Positions 39,356-50,300 of a DNA stretch of 64,000 bases are shown in pieces; position 1 is the first letter of the stretch; each line of letters begins with the position of its first letter. The translations under genes and the position numbers were made by a program. The notes below the pieces were generated by a model. It saw only the letters and a program-made list of their open reading frames with translations. It had not been told where the DNA came from and did no database searches. Source of the DNA: Ascoidea rubescens DSM 1968 (Eukaryota; Ascomycota; Saccharomycetes; Ascoideales; Ascoideaceae); assembly GCF_001661345.1 (NCBI RefSeq), contig NW_017962913.1:563428-627427 (forward strand), read 5' to 3'.

Positions 39356-39808
39356 ATGCCTCCAGTACAACAAATCCAGTATGGTCAGCCACCCAGCAAC
39401 TTTGAGAAGTTCAAAATGGGTCTTATGATGGGTGTAAGTAATTTATTGGTGGATATTGTTAATGCGATTGTTAATAGTGGTCTGAAATTATTAACACATT
39501 GATTCTTTTTGTTACTTTTTTTATTTTAACAATAGGGAACTGTTGGTGTTGTTATTGGCACATTATTTGGCACTGTTGCAGTTATTCAAAACGGACCAGG
39601 TCCAAATGGATATTTGAAGACCATTGGACAATATATTGGTGGATCTGCTGCCACCTTTGGGTTATTTATGTCAATTGGCTCAGTGATTAGAAGTGAACCA
39701 AACTATGAGAACAGCTATATGCAAAGAATGAAGCAATTGAAAATGCAAAACCATTATCAATTAAGAGCTGCAGTAATGGCAAATTTAAGTGAACTTAAGA
39801 AGAAATAA
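39356..39808 (+). CDS. MGR2: Mitochondrial TIM23-complex subunit Mgr2 (spliced)
   Basis: Mgr2 (metazoan ROMO1) is an inner-membrane subunit of the TIM23 translocase that couples TIM21 and gates lateral sorting. Proposed join: 39356-39433 plus 39536-39808, 116 residues (113 in S. cerevisiae). Exon 1 encodes [20 protein letters not shown] then MGLMMG. Exon 2 continues [34 protein letters not shown] and [17 protein letters not shown]. Two membrane helices with glycine-zipper spacing are visible. The 102-bp intron has donor GTAAGT, branch TATTAAC (39489-39495) and acceptor AATAG, and interrupts between codons. The spliced product matches Mgr2 over nearly its whole length. Confidence 0.95.
39434..39535 (+). 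other. MGR2 intron
   Basis: This is a phase-0 intron of 102 bp with GTAAGT at 39434-39439, near-consensus branch TATTAAC at 39489-39495, a T-rich tract and AG at 39534-39535. Removing it joins the two halves of the conserved Mgr2 first helix. Confidence 0.92.
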
Positions 39809-40178
39809 AATCAAAACTAAATGATTCAATATTTTTAATTGTAAATAACTTTAATTTTATTCTAATATAGTATAATATAACGCAATGTCATGACAATAAT
39901 TTTTATAATTTTTGATAACCAGCCAAGATTAATCGATGAATGGTATGATAAAACAGTTATAATTTATATTAAATAATAGATAATAGATAATAATAAATAA
40001 ACGAAAATTATGTGAACTTGATTAGAAAGTATAATAGAATTGAAAAAAATGAAAAGATAAGAAAAAATACACTACAGTAAAAAAGGATGTTAAAAATTAA
40101 GAATAACAAATGATACTAAAAAATAAAGAAAAAGAGTTGAATTTTTATATACATTTTATTAATTGTATCATTTACCAA
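39809..40178. other. Convergent MGR2/SEC62 3' region
   Basis: The 370 bases are AT-rich, with TAATA/ATAAATAA short repeats. No gene, tRNA or notable motif was seen. Confidence 0.6.
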
Positions 40179-41120
40179 CTATTCGTCTTCAACGTCTTCC
40201 AAAGTAACGTTACGTCTATTTCTTAACTTGCTAGAGTCCTTATCGATCCCAGTTGTTTTTTTCTCTTTGTTTCCTATTTTTTCTACCTTTCCATTGTTAA
40301 CTATCTTATTGGAGTTGTTATTATTGTTATTAATATTTTTGGATTTGGAATTTTCTTTAGCAGCATTGGTATCATCAATATTGGTGCTTGATGCGGTGGT
40401 TGGTTTTGAGTTGGATTTCGATTTAGCTTTTGATTTTTTGCCTTTTGAATCATTAGTTTCATCCCAGCCGTACAATGGAATGAAACTTTCAACAAATCCA
40501 CAGTCTGCAAACAAATTTGGAAAAATCCAAAAGCCCTTTGGTAGTATAAAATAACTGATAATATAAACAATCAACCTGACGATAGCCAAACCAAAGAATG
40601 CCCCAATTAAACCCATCAAGGAAACAGATATATAGTACACAAGCAATCTCATTTTTGGTGGCCACAATGGGAATAAGACAATTGTAAGTATTAGAATTAA
40701 AACCAAGATACCGTAAATGATGTCCTTTGGTTTTGTTGGATTATAGTTCCAAACATAATATTCATCTGGTGTCAAACTCGCTTTAGTTTTTAAAACTAGA
40801 GTTGGATAATCCTTGACTGGTTTTAAATCTTTTTCTCTTGCTTCCTTGGTCGAAATTTTTTCAACTGGTAAAACCATTTTGTTTTTGATTAGTACAACAA
40901 AGATCTTCATTGCATCGACATCGTTCAAAATTGGAGATAATTTGGCAGCTTGCCTTTTTTTCTTGTACTCATCGCTTTGTAAAGCTCTAACCATTCTTTT
41001 GTATCTGAAAAATTGAGCGCGATTGTGGTTGAATAGACCTTCTCTTTGCTTCAATTCTTTATGATGTCTGACGATATTTGCCAATGCAATGGCATTGGAG
41101 TCTTGTTTGACCTGACTCAT
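40179..41120 (-). CDS. SEC62: ER protein-translocation protein Sec62
   Basis: Sec62 joins Sec63, Sec71 and Sec72 at the Sec61 channel for post-translational import into the ER. The protein has 313 residues from ATG 41118-41120 (MSQVKQDSNAIALANIVRHH). Conserved blocks: KELKQREGLF, FFRYKRMVRALQSDEY (about residues 32-48), VWNYNPTKPKD before the first helix, LFPLWPPKMRLLVYYISVS between the two membrane spans (about 150-215), and GFWIFPNLFADCGFVESFIP then LYGWDE after the second. The C-terminal 100 residues are Lys/Asn/Ser-rich and longer than usual. An in-frame extension to 41174 begins at a TTG and was not used. Confidence 0.95.
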   Translation of the reverse strand: MSQVKQDSNAIALANIVRHHKELKQREGLFNHNRAQFFRYKRMVRALQSDEYKKKRQAAKLSPILNDVDAMKIFVVLIKNKMVLPVEKISTKEAREKDLKPVKDYPTLVLKTKASLTPDEYYVWNYNPTKPKDIIYGILVLILILTIVLFPLWPPKMRLLVYYISVSLMGLIGAFFGLAIVRLIVYIISYFILPKGFWIFPNLFADCGFVESFIPLYGWDETNDSKGKKSKAKSKSNSKPTTASSTNIDDTNAAKENSKSKNINNNNNNSNKIVNNGKVEKIGNKEKKTTGIDKDSSKLRNRRNVTLEDVEDE

Positions 41121-41617
41121 TGCAATATACAATCCAAGGCTATAGTGATTCTTGAGGTAGTTCTGGTAATACAAAAATCGAGATGAAGTCTTGGTGAGTT
41201 TGCAATGCTAAAAAAACACTCAATCAATTCCCACTTTTCGGAATTCCTTTGATCCTGTTTTTGAGCGTAGCACTAATAGGGGACAGTTCTAATGTTGATT
41301 CAAATCCAATAGAACAAAAGGGCAAAAAAATTATATAAAAAAACGTATTTAACAACTGTCGGTAAAACACATTAGAACAATTGGATCAAAATGGTGTATT
41401 TTTCTGAGCAGAGCAAAACACTACCAAGCAGTTTCTAAATGCTACGTATCAACCTGGACCGGCACGTGAGCACACGCGGTGTTTGGGTTCGAGTTGCAGC
41501 GGAGGCAACTTGAGACGTGTTTTTGGGTCTTTTTGTTGTGGGCTCAGAGGAGTTATTTGAGAGAGAGAAGAGAAGAGGGTAGAGAGATTCAGAGTGCACT
41601 GGAGAAGAAGCAGGACT
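41121..41617. promoter_or_regulatory. SEC62 promoter region
   Basis: The 497 bases lie between the SEC62 start and the ATG18 stop; both genes are on the minus strand. The ATG18-proximal half is GC-richer and holds one CACGTG at 41463-41468. A GGTTCGAG at about 41488 resembles a tRNA B-box but has no matching tRNA fold around it. Confidence 0.45.
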
Positions 41618-42115
41618 CTAGTTATCCAGTACAAAGTACTGTTTCACCAACACACACTCACCGCCCTTTTCCAAAGGAACATTGTATATGTAGAAGTTCC
41701 CATCATTGCAGATAATCATAACATAGTTGCTATTATGGTTTAGAGCCACTATGTTTTTGAAGTGATTATTGCCCTTTCCGGCAATTATCTGCAAACCTTC
41801 GTGATTGTTGGTGTTGGTGGTGCTATTGCCGCTGGTGTTAAAGTTGCTGCTAGTGCTATTATGGTTTGGTAGTTTTATATATGCAAAATCTCGGACAGGT
41901 TCTAAAATGTTGGATAGTTTGGGAGGTAGGTAGTTGTTCATTAGAGTTTTTGACAAATTTCTGCCATGCTGCCAAAACATGCCTGATAACGAAGAGCTCC
42001 TTCTTCTCACTTTTGTTTTCACAATTTCAATATCATTGGCATTTATATCTGAGCCGCTAGTGTTATTATTGTTGACGTTACTAGCGGTATCATTATTATT
42101 ATTATTATTATTCGC

Positions 42116-42160
<45 letters not shown>

Positions 42161-43294
42161 TGTATTTGTATTTGGAACTGATCCAGAGCTACTTTCAACT
42201 CCAATAGAGCCACTGTCATTAAAATCGTAGAAATTATCTTCATTCGTATCGCTATTAGATAACTGGGGCTGAGAATTAGAGTGTAGAATAGACTGCTTTT
42301 GCTTTTGCTTTTGTTTTTGAATTTGAATTTGACCACTGGATTTTTTAATAAATTCCCCATTGTTTTGATGATTGGATAATTTGAAAATATGAATAGTTTC
42401 ATTATTTGACGAACAACATAATAGATTCGAATTATAGTTGAAATTTATTGAATGGATTAGTGTGCCTGCCATCCCTCTTCGGAATTCGTAAATTTTTTTA
42501 TTTTGAAGCACATTGAATACTCTGATTATCGTTCCCTTTATCGAAGCTGTCGCTAACAAATTGCCTTCATTATTCAATTGAAATGAAATCAAAGGAGATT
42601 TGTGAGCAGATATAATATTAATTGGTTGAATGTTTAAGGCATCAAAGAGTATAATCATACCGTTATTGCTGTTACCACTACCACTGCCACTATTATTGCT
42701 GTTATTGGAATTGTTATTACTACCATTAACATTGGAGTTCGTTGGATTATTGTGGATGCTGTTATTGTTATTGCTGCCAGGATTCAAAGCATGGTCGTCA
42801 TTGTGGTCAGAGGCGATGGGAGAAAGCAATATGTTGGTGGAAGCAGGAGCAGGATAGGCCAAAATGGAGCTGTCTGAAGGAGATAGTGAGATAAGACCCC
42901 TTAGATTCTTCGACGTCTCGATGGTGTGCAATAGCTTCATACAGCTCACATCGTATATGAAAATCTGGTCAAGCAAAACCACAACCAATCTCTTTCGGTT
43001 CAACTTGACATTTAATATGGTGGAGGGAAACGTTAGCTCACAGATAACGGATTTTCTCTTGGTGTTTATGATCTTCAATCTCCTGGTGGAGCTGCTGGAA
43101 CTCAGCCCATTGCCCACAATCGCAATCAACGACGTCGAAAACAACATCTCGATGATGGTAGCACCACCATCGTCGTTCTTCTCAAAGCACTCGCCAAAGG
43201 GATCGCAGTTGAAGATCTTGTAGGACGAGTTGGTGCCAATGGCCACACACGAAAAGTCCTGGTTGAAGTTGATGCACGTAATCTGCTTGCTCAT
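41618..43294 (-). CDS. ATG18: PROPPIN autophagy protein Atg18
   Basis: Atg18 is a seven-bladed beta-propeller that binds PI3P and PI(3,5)P2 on autophagic and vacuolar membranes and, with Atg2, supports phagophore expansion. The 558-residue ORF begins MSKQITCINFNQDFSCVAIG. Matches to yeast Atg18 include YKIFNCDPFGECF, IIEMLFSTSLIAIVG, RRLKIINTKRKSVICELTF, QIFIYDVSCMKLLHTIET, then TASIKGTIIRVFNV and the lipid-binding YEFRRG (about residues 268-273). The C-terminus is EKGGECVLVKQYFVLDN. An Asn run (about residues 375-410, an ATT/AAT microsatellite) sits in the variable blade-6 loop region. Atg21 and Hsv2 are the alternative paralogues; strand-by-strand similarity favours Atg18. Confidence 0.92.
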
Positions 43295-43659
43295 TCTTGT
43301 TTGCTGTGTTGCCTCTATCAGCAGTCGTCTTTATCAGCAAAGTCGCCTTTATCACCTCAACCGCCTTTATCAACGCTCCTCACCCGCTGGTATTCACGTG
43401 ATAGTCACGTGAATTTGTTTTTTCAAGTATCTTTAAATACCCACCTTTTCAATTTTTTTTATCTTTTTTCCCATATTCTGCCTCATTTTCACCTTCGTTT
43501 GACTGTTTTATCTACTAATTTCTGCTTTATCGTCTATAAATTCTATTTTTTTTGCTTCTTTTTCTTTTCTCAGGGTGTCTGCAACTTGATTTCATTTGGC
43601 TCCACTTGCCCTGATTCAATTCATTTTAATTCTCATTTTCTTGTACTATATTTTTCACC
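43295..43659. promoter_or_regulatory. ATG18/TRA1 divergent promoter with repeat arrays
   Basis: It has two distinct arrays. Three TTATCA cores at 43331, 43349 and 43367 sit in an 18-bp tandem unit (GTCGCCTTTATCA-like), with a CTATCA at 43315. These read TGATAA on the other strand. Two perfect TCACGTGA sites lie at 43394-43401 and 43405-43412, 11 bp apart. A CT-rich leader then runs to the TRA1 ATG (CACCATGG context). Confidence 0.6.
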
Positions 43660-44275
43660 ATGGCTTACACTCAAATTGACGCTTTTGCAAAGAGACTTAC
43701 TGATGATAACGATTTAAAGGCAAAACTATCCACTTTAACTGACTTGTGTGAAATCATCGAGAGCTTTAATGTTCCAAATGAATACCAGTACTTTCTCGAG
43801 ACTTTGGTGCCAATTCTATCCAACTTACTAGACAAAATTCCAATCAAGTTTTCCTCACAATCAGTCGAACATAAATCAAGACACTTGATTTTGGAGATCT
43901 TTCAAAGATGCAAAACGGACGAAATTTATAAGAACTACTCCATCCAGATCTTGAACAAATTAATGTCCATTTTCAAAATCGAAAACGAAGAAAATGGCGT
44001 ATTAATCCTACAGATTTTAATGAATTTACATAAAGCTTACAAAAATTTCCTAGATGACCATGTTCAACCCTTTATCGACATTATCATTCAAATGTATGGC
44101 AATTTACCAAGTCTAGTTCATGAAAGCTTTAATAAAAATGTTGAACCAATTAGTATCGACTCAATTAAAATTAAAAATAACAATCAAAATGATTCCAAAG
44201 ACAATCCAGAAATTAACAACAACAACAACAACAACAATAATAATAATGATAATAATAATGATAATAATAATAATG

Positions 44276-44306
<31 letters not shown>

Positions 44307-47300
44307 TAATAATAATAATAATAATAATACTGCGAATAATAATAATAACAACAACAATAATAATAACAACAACGACAACGACAATAACGACAATAATAAC
44401 ATTCTGATTACGAATCTGAATAACAGTAACAACCAGAATACCAATACTATTGGGAATGATAAGGATATTCAAATGAAAGAAGAAATAATAGAATCAAACT
44501 CTCCTGCAAAATCAATATCTATTTTACCTACCTCTTTTACTGGAAACAATGACGATCTGAATCTGGTCGCACTTTCAAATTCATTACTTCCAGCTATGAG
44601 CTCTTTTAAAACTTTGGCTGACTGCCCCTCAACCGTCTTTGCTTTAGTTTCCTCTCATAAACAATTAATCAAAACTACTTTACCAAACGTAATTCCTCAT
44701 ATAATGACTGTGTTGCAACTAGAAGCAACCCACCAAAAAAATGCAAGGATCTTGGCTGAATCAAAAGGTGAGAAATTAACATCCGTTTCGCCTCTAATTA
44801 AAAACAGGTCTCTTTACTGCGACTTCATTATCTGTCAAGTCAAAACTGCTTCCTTCCTAGCCTACATACTAATCAGAGGTTACTGTATTGATGTATTGGA
44901 AAACTACAGCAAAATCATACCTCGTTTTATTTTAATGCTACTACAAGATTGTCCGAGCGAATTAAACTCTTCAAGAAGGGAAATATTTGTTGCCTTTCAT
45001 AATATTCTCTCAACAAAATTAAAAAAACTTTTTATCCCAATAATTGATGATTTGTTTGATGAAAAAATCTTAATCGGCGATAGTTTCACCAATTATGAAA
45101 CAACTAGACCTTTTGCCTTTAGTGCACTCGCTGATTTTATTCACACTTTTAGAGCAGAACTATCTCCAGAACAAATAAAAAAATCAGTCATATATTTTTC
45201 AAAAATTCTATACGACGAATCATTAGCAACAACGGTTCACATAATGTCGGGAAAATTACTAGTCAACCTTCTTGATAGCATATCAAAGTTGCCCAACAAA
45301 AAGGAAGCAAGACAATTATATATGATTATGATTGATGCTTTTGCTAAAGAATTTCAAATTCTAAATCGCGAATATCCAAGTTTGATTCAAAAATCTCGAC
45401 AGTATGAAAAGAAAAAATTAAACAATGTTAGAATTCACTCAAAATTCAAAAACCGTAATGAAACAACTCAAAACGATAACGACCTTATTAAAACAGACCC
45501 TGATGGCGACATCAAAATGTCCGACTCTTCAAGCTCTAGTCCCAACAAAGATAAAAATATTGATAAATCAATTGATTCCTCAGATAAAAAAGAGGAAAAT
45601 TTTGAAATATATAGTTTTAATGACCTACAAAGTAAAGCTCTTATTATTATACATCAAAACTCAAACCATCATGATCCAATTGTTGAAATGAGATATATCT
45701 ACAAAAATTTGATGGGTTTTTTGAAAAATATTATAAGCTACTTAAAAGAAAGTAATCCAACCCCCATATCTGATTTCAATAAACAACTTTGGGAGCAATT
45801 TGCCTGTTCTTTTTCTTCCGAAGAAGTCAACATTCTAATCAAACTATTTAAAGAAGCTTTAGATGGCTTAAAGTACTTTCAAACATCAGTTAATGAATTG
45901 AAAAACAATGATGAAGCAAATAACCAACCATTTGATATGTCCTCAACCATGTTTTCAATGTCAAACTCAAAGGATGAAAAGGAAATGATGGAACTTTTTG
46001 CGACTATGTTTTTTTATCTCGACTTGGCTACATTCAATGAAATAGTTCAAGAATTGATGGATACTTTATACGAAAATATTCTAGAAAATCCTATTCTATT
46101 GCATATTCCTCAATTTTTCATGATGACTGATATTACTTCAGCAAATTTTGTTGGTATTTTGATTAATTTCTTAAAAAACAAACTTGAAGACTTGGGTAAA
46201 ATTAATCTTCTTCGCTCAAATGTTTTGATCAGATTATTCAAATTGTGTTTTTTAAATAACCTCGTTTCTTCAAAAAATAATGAAGCTGTTCTTTTCCCTC
46301 ATATTAACGACTTAATTTTAACTTCATTAAAACTTGCCTCCACCTCAAAGCAACCCATAGTATATTTTTTGGTTATAAAATATTTATTTAAATATATTGC
46401 TGGAGGAAATCTTAATAAAGAATTTTACCCATTACTAAAAATGTTATTGAAATACTTTAATTATGCAATCAAATCTTCAAGGACTCTTCAAGAAAGAGAT
46501 CTTTATGCCGAACTATGTTTAACGGTTCCAGTTCGACTAAGTGTTTTGGTTCCCTTTTTGTTTTATTTGATGAAACCTCTAGTTCACGCTTTGAATGGTT
46601 CTTTTGAATTGGTGCCCCAAGGTTTAAGAACTTTAGAACTTTGCGTTGATAACTTGACTGCAGAATTTTTTGATCCTATAATTGAACCTGTCATTGAGGA
46701 TGTTATGAAAGGATTATGGAAACATCTTAAACCTTTACCATTTTTACACACTCAAAGTCATACAGCTGTTAGAATCTTGGGTAAGCTTGGTGGAAGAAAT
46801 CGAAAATTTTTTAGCGCTACCAATGATTTAAAACCTGCTACAAAACTTTTTCAAGAAATTTTTGCAAATTTTCAAATTGCAGGTTTGCCCTCCAAAACAA
46901 AAATGTCTATTACCCCAGGGATTGAGGCTGCAATCACTTTGATAGAAGCTGAACGCTCAAGTAAAGAGTTGAACCATTATAGAATTAATGCATATTATTA
47001 TTTAACCGCTGTTTTGAAACTCTTTATTAATTTTGACATGCCACAAGACATTAAAGCTCGTATTCAAGGATGTACTAGTTTGTTGTTGAAACCTAAGATT
47101 GAAGACACCAAGGTATTATCGGATGGAGTCATTATTGATCCAGCAGTGTTAAACCGTCAACAAGAATTGATTATTGAGTTACTAAAATCATTATTTTTTT
47201 CTATATCTATTCCTGAAGTTAAGGATAACGCAAAAGAGTTGATTAAAGGGCTATGTAATCATTTTACTATTTTATTTTTGGGAAAATCCATTATTGGAAG

Positions 47301-50300
47301 AAGAAAAGCTGAGCGTTCTTTTGATATAGATGATCTCGAAGGCGACGTTTTTATTGATGAAGGTGTGATCCTAGATGCAATTGTGTTTGCTTTAAGCTCA
47401 AACAAAAGGGAGGTATATGAACAAGGTATTGAAGCAATCAAGGATATATATAAAGCAAGTGTGACTTTATTTGGGTCAAATGAAGACGCTACATTTTATC
47501 CATTGCTTCAGGTGATGCTTAACAGGTTCACTCATGAATGCTATGAAGAGTTGTTTTATATGAAGTTGGGCGGGGTATTTGGTTTGAAGACAATGATTGA
47601 AGACTTGCCTATTCCTTCTTCTTGGTTTAATCAATATCAGTCAGAACTTATCCGTGCTCTTTTTTTTGTTTTGAGAGATTCTCACTCAAACGTGCCTGAG
47701 GAAGTTACAACTGAAACCAAAAGCTTGATTTTGAAAATTTTAGAAAAATGCAATAAAGGCAAGGAACAAAAAGAGACCACATTACAAGCATTTGGAGAAA
47801 TTGTTGGTGCTCTTGTTTATGATTTAGCAAATTCCAAAGAAATTGTCCGAGAAACTTCTCAAGAATCACTAAAAGTGTTGTCAGAGGCTACAAAAGTTCC
47901 AATTGCCGAAATAATATTGCCTTGTAAAGCTAATTTATTGACACCTATCTTTCGTAAGCCTTTAAGGGCATTGCCATTTACAATGCAGATAGGAAACATT
48001 GATGCCATTACGTTTTGTTTAGGATTAGAAGGAACATTTTTGAAATTTGATGAAGAATTAAATAGGTTGCTCCATGAAACGTTACAATTAGCAGATGCAG
48101 ATGATGAGCTGCTTGCAATCAATCTCAATGATTACAAAACCTCCACCCATTTAATTAAATTAAGAGTATCCTGTATTCGTCTTCTTTCATTAGCTTTGTC
48201 TAAATCTTATTTTACGGCACCACCACAACATAAAATTAAGAATAGAATGCTTGCTGTATTTTTCAAATCTTTATGTTCTCCATCTTCCAAAGTAATTGAT
48301 GCTGCACATCTTGCTCTCAAAAATAGTTTGGATTCCAATTTCAAATTACCTAAAGAACTACTTCAACAAGGGCTTCGTCCAATGTTATCTACCTTGTCAA
48401 ATCATTCTAAACTTACAGTTCCTAGTTTAAATGCGTTGGAGCGTCTTTTGCAGTTGCTTATTACTTATTTCAAAGTTGAGATAGGGAAAAAGTTGCTTGA
48501 TCATGTTAGTTCTTATGCCAAGGAAAATGCATTGCATCAGATTTCTTTGGCAGATTTGAAAAGTCATCCAACAGTTAAAATAATTGTTGCAGTGCTAAAT
48601 ATATTTTATGTTCTTCCTCCTAAAGCAAACATGTATTTTGGTGATATTATGTCTAAATTGGATTATCTTGAAACTCAATTGAGACGACGTAAAGGTTCCC
48701 CATTTAGAAGACCAGTTGCAAAGTATCTTAACAGGTTTTTCAAAGAAGGTTACGAATATTTTACTAATCATTTTCATAAGAGATATATCGGAATTCTTTT
48801 TGCTGATTTTATAAGCATGGAAGAATGTCCTAAATTGACTGAAGTTATACTGGATAATATTTCAGAAATATATCAAAACATAATCCAGGAACCGACCCCC
48901 GCTATAAAATGTGCAAAATATGCTAATTTTATAGATGTTGTTTCTGCATTGGTTAAAACAAATCTTAAATGGCTTGATAATAAACTATTATTATTAAATA
49001 ATATTTGTCTGTTGTCCAAAAGTGTTATTATATTTGAAAAAGCTCAGGGATTTGAAACCGAAGTGCGTTTTCAGGTTCTTCAATCATTTGATAAATTTCA
49101 GAAACTATTTGTTAGCTACTTTAAAGGTCATCCTAATAGTCAAGATTCAGTTTTAAAACTCATTGATTTGGTTTGTTCAACAAAAACAGATATGGCATTT
49201 GAATTAAAAGACTATATATTTTTAAAAATTGTTAAATCTGATGATGTTGAATTGCGTCAAGAATATTTACTTAAGTGTGTCAATATGGCAATTGATCCAG
49301 TTTGCTCGCTAAAAACCAAAGTTTATCTTTTCAAGAATATCATAAATTCGATTATTATTTATGAATGTTACAAAAATCAAAGTCTTTCGAAAATTTGTCA
49401 AAAGGAATCACCCTGGTTTAACTTAATTTGTTCTAAAATATGGAGAGCTACCAATGATTTGATATCTGATCATAGGGCTGGACCAATAGATTTTTATCGG
49501 TTTGAATTGTTACAAATGACGGCTTTTCTTATAAAATACTCAAAACCTCTTGTTTCCGATATTAGGAAAGATATTATTAAGTTCAGTTGGGAATTCTCCA
49601 AATTGGATGATCTTTTGACTAAACACGCTGCATATGTTACAATGTCTTACTTTATTATCAGTTTTGATACTCCTACCAAAATAATTAGTAATATTTTTAT
49701 TGCTTTGCTCCGTTCACATACTCCAGAAACAAAAAATTTAGTAAAATTGTCACTCAATCTGTTGGCTCCGGTCATGCCTTTAAAAATGAACCCAGGCATT
49801 CCTACTTCAAATTGGTTAAGGTTAGTTAGAAGAATATTATCTGAAGAAGGTTATTCTGCCATGCAGGTATTTAATATCTATCAGTTTATTATCAATAACA
49901 TGGATGCTTTTTTTTTAGCAAGGGAGCACTTCACCTCAAATATTATCAATGCTATTAAACAATTGATTTCTTTAATGAATATACCCACAGAGAATCAGTT
50001 GTATGCAATTGATCTTGCAGAGCTTATTTTGAAATGGGAAAAAAAAGCTCATATCATGAAATCATCAAATAAGTCACCTGAAGATTCAAAATCTGTCATT
50101 GATGCAGAAAACTCAAATATTTTCTATCAAATACCTTCGAATCAAAAAGAGCTTTATATATCGTGCTTGATAAAATACATTAATTCCAATAGTCAGCGCG
50201 CTACAGAGGTTGGAAATATTCAAAGATCTGTTCGAATATTGCAAGAAATCCTTCAACTCAAAGAATGGTCAGGGGTTAATATCGAATTGACTTTATTTGA

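Noticed and set aside
41480-41500. GGTTCGAG resembling a tRNA B-box
   Set aside because: No D-arm, anticodon arm or terminator at the expected spacing.
44120-44472. Ile- and Leu-rich ORFs overlapping the TRA1 Asn tract
   Set aside because: Shadow frames of the AAT/AAC repeat inside a confirmed gene.
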